A DNA stretch of 64,000 nucleotides from Tritrichomonas foetus (GCA_001839685.1 MLAK01000644.1:12671-76670); one strand, 5' to 3'. Counted from the first letter of the stretch, positions 10,066-20,748 are shown. Notes: a model not told the origin generated them from the letters alone. Numbers and translations are program-made.

Positions 10066-11388
10066 ATGGGGAAGAAAAGAAAGTATTCCAAAAGAAAACA
10101 AATACTACTTCCGTTGACGAATATTCGAAAAGTGCCCAAGTTTCCGAAACTGGTCAAAAACCATCATGTGTGGATGAATGATTCCATCAATGAAGTAGCT
10201 CCCATATGGGAATACTTGAAAATGAAGGAATTACCATATGGGGCGCTTAAACAAGTTTCACATGATACGAATATAAAATATCAAACGCTTAAAAAATGGC
10301 GACAAAAATTTAAAAAAGACCCTAACTACACTCCATATGAAGCACTAGGGGTAACAACGCTCCCAAATGAAACAGAAGATCAACTATTCAATTTAGTATC
10401 TGATAAACTTAATAACGGAACTCCATTCACCTTGAACGAACTTCAAGACACAGCAATTCATTTGTATCAACAATTATCCATGGAACAAGTTGGTAGAGAT
10501 CGTTTCTCGGCCACAAATTCTTGGGCTTACAGATTCCTTGACAAATACGGCCTATCGGTGAGATCATCAAAACCCAGTAAAAAGGGAGAAGTGGATCCAA
10601 AGTTTATTGACATCTTTATAGAAAAATTAACACATGCAGCTCAAGATTATCATCCTGAAAGAATCTTCAATATGGATGAAACTTTTGTCCATGTGTGTTG
10701 CCCACCTTCCAAAGTAATTGGCAGGAAAGGAGCTGAAAACGTTCCATCTTTTATTAATGAAGATGAAAAAAGTGGTTTTACATGTTTAACAACAATTAGC
10801 TTTGGGGGAACTATACTTGAACCAATATTTCTCACGAAAGGTAATCAAGAAAACTCCGAAATGCAATTCGGAGAAGCCTGGAATTATGAAAATGATATCA
10901 AAATAATGAAAAGTGAAACAGGTTGGGCAACCAGTGAAGTGATGTGTCAATACATTAAATGGTTATCAGAACAAGTTAATAATGAGCCTTGCTGTTTAGT
11001 CTTAGATGTATACAGCACGCATAAAGATGCAATTGTCAGAGAACTTGCACAGAGTTTGCAAATAGATCTCATTTTTGTCCCCGCCAATGGTACTGGTTCC
11101 TTTCAGCCATTAGATAGAAAGATCTTTGGAATTATTAAGGCTAAAATGAAAAAAGCGTGGGATATTTCACGGAGAAAAGCAATTGAAGGGAATTCAGTTT
11201 GGAATAAAGCTTTAGCTGCACGAACATTCAAAGAAATACTTAATAAAGTAAGCAGTCATGCATATAAATCAGCATGGAACATTCCTGGTTTCCCCATGAT
11301 AAGTAAATGTGAAAATAAGATTTCTAGCACAGATGATACGGATGATACAGATTATAATTTTGAAGATGAGTTTTTAGAGTATTTTTAA
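10066..11388 (+). CDS. DDE (DD35D) transposase, pogo/Tigger-like
   Basis: Cut-and-paste transposase of 440 residues. A basic N-terminus is followed by a helix-turn-helix-like region (ELPYGALKQVS, YQTLKKWRQKF, about residues 50-85) and a second DNA-binding-like part with NSWAYRFLDKYGLSVR at about 147-162. The catalytic core has the first Asp in FNMDETFVHV, the second in LVLDVYSTH and the third in FQPLDRKIFG, with 35 residues between the second and third. PANGT-x6-PLD is typical of the Tigger/Tc5-type DDE_1 superfamily. The frame is intact and starts at ATG 10066, about 200 bp inside the left terminal repeat, so the gene may be functional. The C-terminus ends in a Thr/Asp-rich acidic tail, as in many such enzymes. 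Confidence 0.9.
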   Translation: MGKKRKYSKRKQILLPLTNIRKVPKFPKLVKNHHVWMNDSINEVAPIWEYLKMKELPYGALKQVSHDTNIKYQTLKKWRQKFKKDPNYTPYEALGVTTLPNETEDQLFNLVSDKLNNGTPFTLNELQDTAIHLYQQLSMEQVGRDRFSATNSWAYRFLDKYGLSVRSSKPSKKGEVDPKFIDIFIEKLTHAAQDYHPERIFNMDETFVHVCCPPSKVIGRKGAENVPSFINEDEKSGFTCLTTISFGGTILEPIFLTKGNQENSEMQFGEAWNYENDIKIMKSETGWATSEVMCQYIKWLSEQVNNEPCCLVLDVYSTHKDAIVRELAQSLQIDLIFVPANGTGSFQPLDRKIFGIIKAKMKKAWDISRRKAIEGNSVWNKALAARTFKEILNKVSSHAYKSAWNIPGFPMISKCENKISSTDDTDDTDYNFEDEFLEYF

Positions 11389-11604
11389 TCATCATCAACA
11401 AGTGTATTTACTATTTCGAACTCATATTCAGCTAGAACAACTCATGATATTGGTAAGAGAAGGTGTACATTCCGTGAATTTTGCGAAATCAATTCATTTT
11501 GAAATAAAAAGTAGGAAATGAATCAGCTCAAACAGTTTTTTGTGGATCATTTAATGTAAATTCATGAAATTATGAATTTTTACCTTTAGATGAAAAAAAT
11601 GTTT

Positions 11605-12015
11605 TCATTTCCAACTTCTGTGAAAACAATAACAAGAATATATTTCTTTTGGAGCTTTTCCACTTTTAACTGCAAAATCACAAGCTATTTTTTTGATGGC
11701 AGAAATAATGTGACAGAAAAGGTCGGTAATAACAAAAGGATATGCTTCAATCAACAATGTAAACGATTCTTCACTTACTTTAATAGAGTGAATGGTAAAT
11801 TTTCTGGTCTTGAGGCAATCACGAATGGCATGAAGAGTAATTTGAATAAAAATGCTTTCACATCTGTGAAATAGTAGAACTTAGAACAGGAGCAAAGAAG
11901 CAGATTCACCATTAGTTTCACGAATCACTATATCACTTGGTAAGATTTCATATAAAAGTTTTGAACTTTGAACTTTAGTTTTCTTTTCCCCCTCCTTCTT
12001 TTTTTCTGCGTCTTC
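11605..12015 (-). pseudogene. Decayed coding fragment inside transposon 1
   Basis: On the minus strand one frame stays open for 137 codons between 12015 and 11608 except for a single TAA at 11883-11881, and ends at TGA 11607-11605. The part before the internal stop starts lysine/glutamate-rich (EDAEKKKEGEKK) and continues KLLYEILPSDIVIRETNGES. The part after it reads CLKTRKFTIHSIKVSEESF and ends with a basic, Cys-rich segment. Composition and codon use look like genuine protein rather than random AT-rich DNA. There is no ATG at the beginning and no recognisable domain. It is likely a cargo gene or a host gene relic carried by the element. Confidence 0.4.
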
Positions 12016-12263
12016 TTATTCATTAATTAAATTCGATTTTACCTTTATAACCAGAACAAGAAAAATCATTTTTCATCTCTTTCAAGTCTTAATAAAATCA
12101 CAGCGTATGGAAAATTTCTAAATATTATCATTATTGAGAGAGACATCATCTATATTTATATAAGTCTATTTATAAATATGTATAGCTTAAGTTGTAAACA
12201 TCATTTTTGTTGTATCTTAACAATATTGTATTTATTGAATCTTTTTCAAATCAACGATTGATG

Positions 12264-12264
12264 N
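12264..12264. other. Unresolved base (N) inside transposon 1
   Basis: A single N interrupts the sequence after ATTGATG. By analogy with the N at 41471, which hides a missing segment, this may mark a collapsed gap rather than one uncertain base. The element length given here is therefore a minimum. Confidence 0.6.
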
Positions 12265-12479
12265 TCACTTCTTCTCCTACTTTCATATCTTCGTACTTTT
12301 AGCATGTTAATAATTGTACATGCCAAATTTATTCGAAGTTGTGTTCATGATTTTGCAAGCAAACAATTTCATGTTCAAAGGGAAAAAAACGAGATTTTCA
12401 TTGTTTGCAAAGTCGTTTCACTATGATAATTCTGGTTCTTACAGAACTAATATGCCAAAAAATGATCCTCGCGAGGATT

Positions 12480-12698
12480 TTATTGTTGAACCAATGAATG
12501 CTTTATTTTATCTTGTGAAACAAATATAAATCTCCAAGTTATATCGATATTTGTACGAATTTTTACATGATTTTTTAGTTGATGATGATTAGGTGCAAGA
12601 GTAGAAGTAAAAAGAATTGTATAAAGAAACATTGATGCAGTATGATCACGTTCAACATTAAAATTAGGTGCATGCGAGGCTGGAGAAAAACACACCAC
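12480..12698 (-). pseudogene. Second possible decayed coding fragment inside transposon 1
   Basis: A minus-strand frame of 72 codons opens at a GTG, not an ATG. It contains HAPNFNVERDHTASMFLYT and ends at TAA 12482-12480. The same frame continues with further stops towards 12300. It may belong to the same broken gene as the fragment at 11605-12015, with the N at 12264 between them. No domain is recognised. Confidence 0.22.
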
Positions 12699-13791
12699 CC
12701 AAAAAAAGTGGAAAAGGTATTTCTCTAATTTGATACTATTAGTGAACGATTTGTTAATCGATATTTGTCCAATAACGATTAAAAATTATACTGCAACAAA
12801 ATAGGTAAATAAAGAAACCATTAATTAATAAACGAAATAACATTTCACGACTTGATAATAACTAAAAGGAAAAATAACGATAATTTATTGATGATTTTCA
12901 TTCAATATATTGATTGTAAGATTGTATTACATCACCAGATAATATATTATATTTGACTTCTTAGAAAATTAAATGATAATATCTAAAATTAAAGAAAAGC
13001 AAAATAATATCGACTTTTTCGATGTAATTTTGAGCAAATTTACCTCACCAACTTGGATGGATTAAAAGTGAAAATTCAGTAGTCAATAAAATTATCAATG
13101 AAGAAATAACAACAAGTTTTCTGACTTAAAAACGTATATCAGCATATAATTCACGCGTTGCTATTAAGAAATATAAGGATAAAACACAAAAACAAGAAAA
13201 AATGAAAACCGCTATTTTGATGATTTGTGGCTATTTTTTTATTTTCGGCTCTAACTGAAATATAGAATTATATTTGACGCGATAATTTCTATTTCCAGAA
13301 ATAACTTTTGAATTTCCTTTGAATAAAAATTATTGAGAAATGTAAATGATTCCATTTTTGGCGCGAATTTTTTTATTTTTGCAACATATAGAACACATCT
13401 CATTTAGATTAATTTCACTTGAGGTACTTGGTAAATTTTGTTTGAAGGTCGTTTTTTTAGACGATTAATGTCAGATAAAGTGTCCCAAAAAATCTAATTT
13501 TCGTTGAATTACCGATTATATGTTTTTGTACGTGTTTAAAAATATGTGCCCCAAAATACGAAACAAGAAAACATCTGTGTATAATGATGAAAGGATTTCA
13601 ATTTTTTTTGCGATCGATGTTTTTAGTGGAAAAGAGCTATTTTGCTGTGCATGCAAAGGCGAATAATCGTGTAAAAGGTATCGAATAGAAAATCATTTCT
13701 CGGCGAGTTATGATCATTTTCTGATATTTTTCGGTAAATAACGTATTTTATTCAATATGTTATCGTACGTTTTTTGGCAAAATGGTCGTCA

Positions 13792-13818
13792 AAAGGGGAA
13801 AAGTATACGATTTTGGGG
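13792..13818 (-). repeat. Right terminal inverted repeat of transposon 1
   Basis: It ends CGATTTTGGGG directly before TA at 13819-13820. The reverse complement matches 9864-9890 in 25 of 27 positions. Confidence 0.8.
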
Positions 13819-13820
13819 TA

Positions 13821-14218
13821 ATATCTTCTTGAATAGTTTTTGGATTATGGAATTCAATAACATACTGCCAAAAGGAATGATAATATTTTTTCCTTGTAAA
13901 CATTTCTCAGGGATTTTCCTTTACAATAAAGCTGGAAATACACCTTGCTTTTATAAACGTATTTTTTTCAAAGGCAAATTATACAAATATTTGGTGAAAG
14001 AAGTCAATCACATTCAAATTTTCCTTTTGTTTTTCCAACGTTGAGTTTTTAGAACATTGAATTTTAAAGCTATTGAATAAAGTTTTTCTCAGAATTAACT
14101 TCCATTAAAAACGTTCACCATAAACTTTTTCATTATTCTCATTTGAATTTATTTCACCATTGATGATTGCTATTAAAATTTTTCAATTTTCCTCAAATTT
14201 AACAGAAAAATTTAATCG
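13821..14218. other. Spacer between transposon 1 and the CTL-like gene
   Basis: No gene is seen. A plus-strand open frame (13757-14044) crosses the transposon end and has a composition expected of AT-rich noncoding DNA. The promoter of the transporter gene at 14219 must lie in these 398 bases. Confidence 0.4.
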
Positions 14219-16075
14219 ATGAGTGATCACAATTTCTCCAAAGTGAACGAAGTAGAAGGCAATCAGGGTCTTCCTCCGCCTCCTTTTCAACCACCCGCCA
14301 TGCCAGCTTATGATGTAAATAATTATCCAATGCCGCCAAACAACGCCTACAGTCCAAACATGCCAGTTTATGTGCAAAATCAACCCAATATGAACCAGCA
14401 ACAAATTATGCCTCCCCAACAAATGGCCGGACAAAATAATTATTATGGTACACCACCACCTTATCCAGTCGATCCAAACATGCCATCCAGTATTCAACCA
14501 ACTGCGCAGACTATTCCTCCAAGCGGACCAGGATGCGACGAGAATGCTGATATTTATATCGATCCAGATCCACCAAAAACGTATAGTAATTATCAGCCCT
14601 ATTCAAATGGAAATTACAGGCGTATGGCAGTTGATCAATGGCATCGAGTTCCTTTTGTCGATTCATCATATTCAAAATTATGGAAAAATGAAGAACAATA
14701 TAGTCCCGAAAAATTCCATAAAAACATGCGTAAAAAGAAGAATAAGTGTAACAGTATCGTTATGCTCATTCTCTTCCTCTTAAATGCTGCTGGCAGTATT
14801 GCCTTCTTTTGTTATCTCGTTTCAATTGATGATGATAAAATTGACCTGAATCCCGATGGTGGTGTTTTTGGTATTTCTTTCAAAGAAATTGGAATGACTG
14901 TTTTATTAGGTCTTGTTATTGGAATTGTAATTACTGGTGTTCATTATGCAATGTTAACAGCTGGAATACATTATTACATGTCATGGCTTATTCTTGTTGT
15001 TTGTGCCGCTTTAGTTGGATCGAGTTTCTTTTTCTGGCAATTTGGAGGAAACATTGGCCCGATTATATTTTGTATTGTTTTCTTATTAACTCTATTGATT
15101 GGATATGCTTACATGAAAAAAGTTAAAGGCTACACAAGAAAAGTGATTTCTTATTGTATGAAACAAATCCGGAAAAAGTTTCATTCTCTATTTGGCTTTT
15201 GCTTTATTCATTTATTCATTACTTTTGTGTTATGTTTAGGTTATACTTTCATGATTTATCTTGTTCAAAAACATCAAGTGAGTAATTTCAGTTATATTTA
15301 TATAGTCTTTTCTTTTTATTGGGTAACACGAACTATTTCGTATATGGAATATATGACTGATGCAGGCTTATGTGCAAATTGGTACTTTTTACATCAAACT
15401 GAGTATTTCCCGAAAAGATATATCTGGAAACCTTATAAAAGAGCTTTAAGGAATTTGGGTGTAGCTGCAAGAAGTGCGATTTTTATGCCTGTTATGAATT
15501 TCTTAAGACAATTCGCAATACTTGATTTACTTTATGATCCTTATTGTTTATTATCATTAGCAGTTTTAGTTGTCCAAGTAATGTTCCATATAGTTTTATT
15601 CATATTGGAATTAATGTTAGGCTATTTAATTAGACACGCATTGGTTTATGTCGCAATATTTAATATTCCGCTCATTAATGGATCTGATCGTTTTAAGGAA
15701 GTTGAATGTTCACGAATAACTTTAATTTTAACCAATGGATGCTTATTTAATCGACAAATTGGAATCAATTTTGTTGGTTTTGTAATTGCAGCTGGTTTAT
15801 TCGGATATGGAATTGCTTATGCAATGCTTACAGATAAAGAAATCTTGAGAATCCTCATGGCTGCATTCGCAACAATGTTTACATATTCCGCGTTTTTGGT
15901 AATGAACACTCCAATTTTAGCTTTCACTGATGCATTTATTGTATGTTTTGGCGAAAGTCCAAATACATTAAAAGTTTTCGATGATCATATGTATCGTAAA
16001 GTTGTCAAATTCTATGATAAAATCCTAAAAATGAATACTGAAAAATATAAAGTCAAGGATGGACCTAAACCATAA
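14219..16075 (+). CDS. Choline transporter-like membrane protein (CTL/SLC44-like)
   Basis: A 618-residue polytopic membrane protein. The first 150 residues are a cytosolic Pro/Asn/Gln/Met-rich tail (PPPPFQPPAMPAYDV and repeated NMP motifs). A basic patch, MRKKKNKC, leads into the first membrane helix at about residue 180. Further helices cluster at about 220-295, 325-360, 420-480 and 505-575. The layout, with an arginine-containing loop before a long LG-rich helix (RALRNLGVAARSA) and an NGCLFNRQIG stretch before the last helices, resembles the SLC44 family, whose members carry choline or ethanolamine across plasma or mitochondrial membranes. The ATG at 14219 is the first in frame. The assignment is by overall pattern; an unrelated multi-pass protein cannot be excluded. 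Confidence 0.72.
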   Translation: MSDHNFSKVNEVEGNQGLPPPPFQPPAMPAYDVNNYPMPPNNAYSPNMPVYVQNQPNMNQQQIMPPQQMAGQNNYYGTPPPYPVDPNMPSSIQPTAQTIPPSGPGCDENADIYIDPDPPKTYSNYQPYSNGNYRRMAVDQWHRVPFVDSSYSKLWKNEEQYSPEKFHKNMRKKKNKCNSIVMLILFLLNAAGSIAFFCYLVSIDDDKIDLNPDGGVFGISFKEIGMTVLLGLVIGIVITGVHYAMLTAGIHYYMSWLILVVCAALVGSSFFFWQFGGNIGPIIFCIVFLLTLLIGYAYMKKVKGYTRKVISYCMKQIRKKFHSLFGFCFIHLFITFVLCLGYTFMIYLVQKHQVSNFSYIYIVFSFYWVTRTISYMEYMTDAGLCANWYFLHQTEYFPKRYIWKPYKRALRNLGVAARSAIFMPVMNFLRQFAILDLLYDPYCLLSLAVLVVQVMFHIVLFILELMLGYLIRHALVYVAIFNIPLINGSDRFKEVECSRITLILTNGCLFNRQIGINFVGFVIAAGLFGYGIAYAMLTDKEILRILMAAFATMFTYSAFLVMNTPILAFTDAFIVCFGESPNTLKVFDDHMYRKVVKFYDKILKMNTEKYKVKDGPKP

Positions 16076-16347
16076 TTGTTTTTTCATTAAATCATGTTTT
16101 TATATGACTTTTTCCTCTTTTTTTTTTTACCCTTCATTGTTCCATCAATATGTCTTTTCATTTATATTCTTCAATGTTTCCTGTTTAAACAACATCTTAA
16201 TGATATTCTTTCTCAATTATTTGTGATTTTATTTAACTAGTTAACGAAAGAAATGATCAGAATGGGAAAAAAACAAGAAACAAGAAAATCTTTATCAAAA
16301 ATATTTTTATAAAACACAAAAAAACATTCGCCATTTTATAAACATCA

Positions 16348-17655
16348 TCAATGCAATTCAGCAAGCTCCCTTTCATATTGTTTATGCTCCGCCTCATATA
16401 TTTCCAAATCACGAGTCAGTCTCCGATTGATTGAATCCAACCTTCGATTTTCATTGAAAGCGATTTCGTAAAGTTGTTCAAGATTGCGAATTCCACTTCT
16501 TTCTTTCATTTTCAATGACAATTTTTTGATTTCTTCAGCCACATATTTCCTCTTTTCTAAGAAATCCTGCAAGCCGTACAATTTATCTTCTTTTTTATTT
16601 GTTGTGTTTTCAAGAATTTCATGTTCTTTCCATTGATTTTCAAGTGTTTTAGAAAGTTCCATAACTTCAGTTGATTGGTTTTGACGATGCGAGATTTCAT
16701 AGAGTACTGAATCTATTTTCTTTTGAATTTGTTGAGCGAGTTGTTTTTTCTTTGTAATTAATATCTTTTGATTATTTAATTCGATTTTCGAATCTTCTGG
16801 AAAATTCTTAATTACTGTGTTCAGACTATCTAATTTTGATTTTAATATGTTTAGTGATAAATGGCCATCTTCATTTTTATAACTATTAAGTTGAACTTGA
16901 AATTGAGTTTCAACGGAACTTCTTTCGATGTTTATATGTTCAAACTCTGTTTGTAAATTCAAAAGTTCTGTTTTTAAACGTTCTCTTTGGTATTCATTAA
17001 TTCTTATGTCATCATTAATTGCATCAAGGTCTGCCTGTTTTCTAGAAAATTGAGATTGACATAATGAATTCTCATCTGAAAATTTCTGGATCAGATTTAA
17101 ATCAAATTGAATCATTTCTTTCGCTTTCTTAACGTGTTGCTCTTCATTTTTAATTTGGTCTTCTAAATCATTGATAAAAAGCATAATTGGGGCTATTTTT
17201 GGTATTCGCATCCTGAATTTATTAAATTTCTTTTCTTGTTCTTTAAGAACATTCAATTTTTCAGTGACTTCATTTTCTTTGTCTTCAACTTTTTCGAGTT
17301 GGAATTCAAGATTATCAAATAAATCTTGATTCACTTCGAGTTGTTCAATATGGTCTGCAAGTAGATCTTCAAGTGTTGAAAGTTTTTTAGTTAACATTTC
17401 ATTGTTTTTTTCACCTTCTGGATCGCCGATATTAATATAAGTCGATTTCATGTGCTCGAGCTCGCGGAGCTCTTTTAAAAGCTGTTGCTCTTCCTCCTTT
17501 TTTTCTTGAAGGGCGTTTGGAAGCATCTGCTCCATGAGTGCTAAGGCTTCGTTATCTTTTTCGGCTCGTTCGATTTTTTTCTGAAATTGCTTTTGGGTCT
17601 CAATTCGCTCTTCAATTCGTTTCTTGAGAAGTTCGATTTCGTCCTGAGAAAGCAT
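16348..17655 (-). CDS. Coiled-coil protein of unknown function
   Basis: A 435-residue protein that is almost entirely heptad-rich coiled coil, with dense Glu, Lys, Gln and Leu from residue 1 to the end. The coil is broken near residue 150 by a basic Pro/Met/Phe segment (FRMRIPKIAPIMLF), where the chain could fold back. No other domain is visible. Such proteins are common in the trichomonad cytoskeleton and axoneme, so a structural role is likely but only inferred. The ATG at 17655 starts the frame, and a short non-helical lead is absent. It is convergent with the CTL-like gene, 272 bp away. Confidence 0.75.
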   Translation of the reverse strand: MLSQDEIELLKKRIEERIETQKQFQKKIERAEKDNEALALMEQMLPNALQEKKEEEQQLLKELRELEHMKSTYINIGDPEGEKNNEMLTKKLSTLEDLLADHIEQLEVNQDLFDNLEFQLEKVEDKENEVTEKLNVLKEQEKKFNKFRMRIPKIAPIMLFINDLEDQIKNEEQHVKKAKEMIQFDLNLIQKFSDENSLCQSQFSRKQADLDAINDDIRINEYQRERLKTELLNLQTEFEHINIERSSVETQFQVQLNSYKNEDGHLSLNILKSKLDSLNTVIKNFPEDSKIELNNQKILITKKKQLAQQIQKKIDSVLYEISHRQNQSTEVMELSKTLENQWKEHEILENTTNKKEDKLYGLQDFLEKRKYVAEEIKKLSLKMKERSGIRNLEQLYEIAFNENRRLDSINRRLTRDLEIYEAEHKQYERELAELH

Positions 17656-18716
17656 GCTTTCTTCGATTATTTACAACTAATTTCTGAGTTAACTTTTTAA
17701 ATATTTAATTAGTCGTATTGGGATAGATATGACTGTTTACTAACTCAATATTTTAATGGAGGTAAAAATTTCAATATATATGTGGTCATACGTAGAAACG
17801 ACAACCAAGTTATATCTTCTTTTTATAAATTATAAGGCTCATGAAATTCTATAAAGATATATTGACCAAAAATGAAATTTCAATTGAATTCTCAAAATTG
17901 GCCAAATGAAAAGGTAGTAAATGTTATCAAAAAACTGAATTTAACATCGATTCGTTCAAAATTCACACCAAAAATAGTTTCAACTTTTTAACACTTAGAT
18001 TTCAAATGATCCATGATGTTTCTGTGGGAAAACCCAAAATAAAGTGCGATCTTTTACATCGTGAGCATTTAAGGTCAAATAAAATGTCAAATTAACAAAA
18101 AGTGTTCACGGTATACACACAATTAGATAATCGTCCGTTCACACTGTATTTGACAGTTTTTTCATCTATTAAAAGTGACGGTTATAAATGGTCAAATCAG
18201 TATACTTTTTGTAAAATGGTTTCATTTAATTTTTTTAATAAACATCCAGAAATATAAATTGAGATTATAATAATAGGGTAAAAATTATAAGAAAATGTTT
18301 AAGTTCAGATTGAATATCAGATCACGCTTATTTTCAGAAACATGTTTGATAATTCCGCAGTTACGGTGATTAAAAAGATAGCAGCGATTCAAGAACGACT
18401 TATTTCTCTAAATGTATATTTCCTTATTATTGGTCGATCAATTGCCTATCGTTTTAGTGCTTATCTGATGGATCATGAATGGAAATAATATATTCATATA
18501 TCTTCAATCAAATTAATTTTAGAACATTCCGAAAGTTGATTATGAATGTCAAATATTGTTAAATAGTATAGCATAATTAAGAAACTATTTTTACCAAAAT
18601 TAATGGAATATATCCATTTAAAATCAATAAAGTAAACATATTTAAACAAATACTGAAATTTGATTAAGCAAAATAATCTTTGCACTTAAAAAAAGCAAAA
18701 GTTTTATGGTGCACAT
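17656..18716. other. Intergenic region with one very short open frame
   Basis: Mostly featureless AT-rich DNA between two minus-strand genes. A plus-strand frame at 18342-18488 (ATG to TAA, 48 residues, beginning MFDNSAVTVIKKIAAIQ) has a balanced amino acid composition and could be a relic or a small gene, but nothing supports expression. No RNA gene is recognised. Confidence 0.3.
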
Positions 18717-19979
18717 TTACGGATTATCACATTCAAAGCATATGGATGTTGAGTTTTCAAATGATTCTGCTGCATCCCATGAAAATCCATGAATATCATT
18801 ATCAATGGAAAATGATCTTGGATACTCTAGAGAATAACTAAATTGATCTAATTCTGCAATATTTTGAGATGGTGGAATAAATTCTGGTTTGTATTGGCAT
18901 TTCAAAGCCTTTTCTTCAGAAAAATTTTGAAAGAATTCACTATTTATTATTTCATCATAAGTGAATCTATTTTCGGGATTTTTGGTAAGTAAATGATTCA
19001 GAAAATTGGACGTTGCATATTCCATCATTGATGGAATTTTATGAGTTCCATTCACAATTAAATCATTGGTCAATCGAGTGCTTGCTCCTTTAAATGGGAC
19101 ATTTCCAATAATTAGTTCATATGCAATAACCCCAAAAGACCACCAATCAGTTGAGTAATCAACTTCTATTCCTAAAATAATTTCTGGAGATGTATAATTC
19201 GATAATGATTCTACTTGTTTATAATCAACACTTGAAGTATCAACAGAATTTGTAAAGTCAGTCAGTTTTATATGACCAGTCTTACTAATCAGTATATGTT
19301 CTGGCTTTAAATCACGATGAATTATTCCAAGTTTATGTAGTTCATTTAAAGCAACAGCGATTTCAAATAAATACAGTTTCTTTTGATAAATCGAAATATC
19401 TGAGTATTTCATTACTTGTTTCAAATTTCCTTTTTCTGCATATTCGATTACAAAATTGTAGAATTCATTTGTTTGAAATGTTGCATAAAGTTTTATTATA
19501 TATGGGCATTTAATTCTCATTAAAGAGTTTCTTTCGCATATAACTTTACTAGAATTTTTTCCAGCAGCATATCTACATTTTGCAACAGACTTGATTGCAT
19601 ACTCTTTCCCATTTCTTTTGACATATCTGATACATGATTTCATATTTGAGCTAATAATTCCAATTATTTCAAAAGAATCAAAAGATATATCATTGGGTTG
19701 AGGATCATCTAAAAGTGCAATCACCCATTTTTGCATTTCACAAAATGAATCTGCACTTAAAATTAAGCTGTCATTGGTGATAAGCTTAATTTCAAAACAA
19801 TTTTTGTTATTAGAAATAATCGGGAATACGTTGTAAATTTGTTTGAATTTAATTGATCGAATTTTGGAATTTTGCTCAATTACTTGTGATTTTATGATGA
19901 ATTCATTAGCTGTTGTATAGCAGTAACATTTTGTCGGTGTTTCGTTTTCATTCTCATGTAGATGCAAAATGCCCTTCAT
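18717..19979 (-). CDS. PH domain-AGC protein kinase with altered glycine loop and DFG
   Basis: 420 residues. Residues 1-93 have the pattern of a pleckstrin homology domain, ending in the conserved tryptophan helix (MQKWVIALL), so the protein probably binds phosphoinositides. Residues 104-352 are an AGC-type kinase domain: AIK with Lys130, HRDLKPEHILIS, and YSTDWWSFGVIAYELI, which is typical of AGC kinases. The C-terminal tail has IHGFSWDA in the place of the hydrophobic motif. The order PH-AGC resembles Akt/RAC. Two positions are abnormal: the glycine loop reads GIISSN instead of GxGxxG, and the DFG motif at about 242 is DFT. The magnesium-binding Asp itself is kept, so weak activity or pseudokinase function are both possible. 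The ATG at 19979 precedes the PH domain directly. Confidence 0.85.
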   Translation of the reverse strand: MKGILHLHENENETPTKCYCYTTANEFIIKSQVIEQNSKIRSIKFKQIYNVFPIISNNKNCFEIKLITNDSLILSADSFCEMQKWVIALLDDPQPNDISFDSFEIIGIISSNMKSCIRYVKRNGKEYAIKSVAKCRYAAGKNSSKVICERNSLMRIKCPYIIKLYATFQTNEFYNFVIEYAEKGNLKQVMKYSDISIYQKKLYLFEIAVALNELHKLGIIHRDLKPEHILISKTGHIKLTDFTNSVDTSSVDYKQVESLSNYTSPEIILGIEVDYSTDWWSFGVIAYELIIGNVPFKGASTRLTNDLIVNGTHKIPSMMEYATSNFLNHLLTKNPENRFTYDEIINSEFFQNFSEEKALKCQYKPEFIPPSQNIAELDQFSYSLEYPRSFSIDNDIHGFSWDAAESFENSTSICFECDNP

Positions 19980-20748
19980 TCACGAAATGAATTGAAATGT
20001 GATAAAACGATGAAAAATTAAGAAATGAAAACCAATTGAAAAATCACCGATTTTTGTAAAGTTTAAAATGCAAAATTGTGAGAAAATTGATAAGAAACAA
20101 AAAATCGCTATCAAAAAAACGCGAGATGTATCGTCCTTTCAACTTTTTGAGCGACTTCAGAATTTGAGAACTTTCATGACAGAATTTCATTTCTTAGAGA
20201 TTGCAAAAAATAATAGGGTGAAATTTATTTGATTGTAGAAACTTCAAACAAAATAAAAACCACCTAATCGAAAAGAAATTTCTTTTATTTTTTTTGAGAA
20301 TAATTTTACAGTTTTTCGTTAATCATTTCATCTCTCAAAAAAATTCAATAGTCTCGGAAAAGGTGACCAATAATCTCAGAAAAACAACATCTAGAAATAA
20401 TGTCGACAATTATTTCTGGTTAAATATCATTACACATGAAAATTGCACTTTGATAAAATTCTCACATTTTTTGGAAAACAATCATTTCAATTTCGAAAAT
20501 GGAAAGATACTATTGTCGAAATGAATAGGGATTATATTTATTATGATTTAATTTATGAAGATTAAATCAAAAAAATTCTCAGTTTCATGAATTTTGATCA
20601 TTTAATCGAAAATGATATTTGGAATCAAAGTTTCATATGAATAATTAAATTTGTTTATTATTAGATAATAAGATAACCTAATCGAGGAGATATATTTGAT
20701 CAATTTGTTTCCAGTGAAAACAGACTTTCTCCATCATATGCATATTTT
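19980..20748. other. Divergent intergenic region
   Basis: The region lies between the minus-strand PH-kinase and the plus-strand RCC1-kinase. A 76-codon plus-strand frame (20294-20524) has no recognisable content, and I treat it as chance. TCATT is found on the minus strand 7 bases before the kinase ATG (complement at 19986-19990), fitting the trichomonad initiator pattern TCA-Py-T/A. Confidence 0.35.

Larger units (their letters stand above)
9864..13818 (+). mobile_element. Transposon 1: 3,955-bp DDE element with CCCC...GGGG terminal inverted repeats and TA flanks
   Basis: The left end reads TA then CCCCAAAATCG, and the right end reads CGATTTTGGGG then TA. The outer 27 bp of the two ends are inverted repeats with two mismatches. 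Each end is bordered by TA, as expected of the Tc1/mariner/pogo group, which duplicates a TA target. The element contains a DD35D transposase gene near its left end (10066-11388), a 24-bp perfect palindrome at 9922-9945, decayed minus-strand coding fragments in its right half, and one unresolved base at 12264. A second CCCCAAAATACGAAAC copy at 13549-13564, close to the left terminus in sequence, suggests subterminal repeats or an older internal end. The tail of about 2.4 kb without an intact gene is long for this group. Confidence 0.75.
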
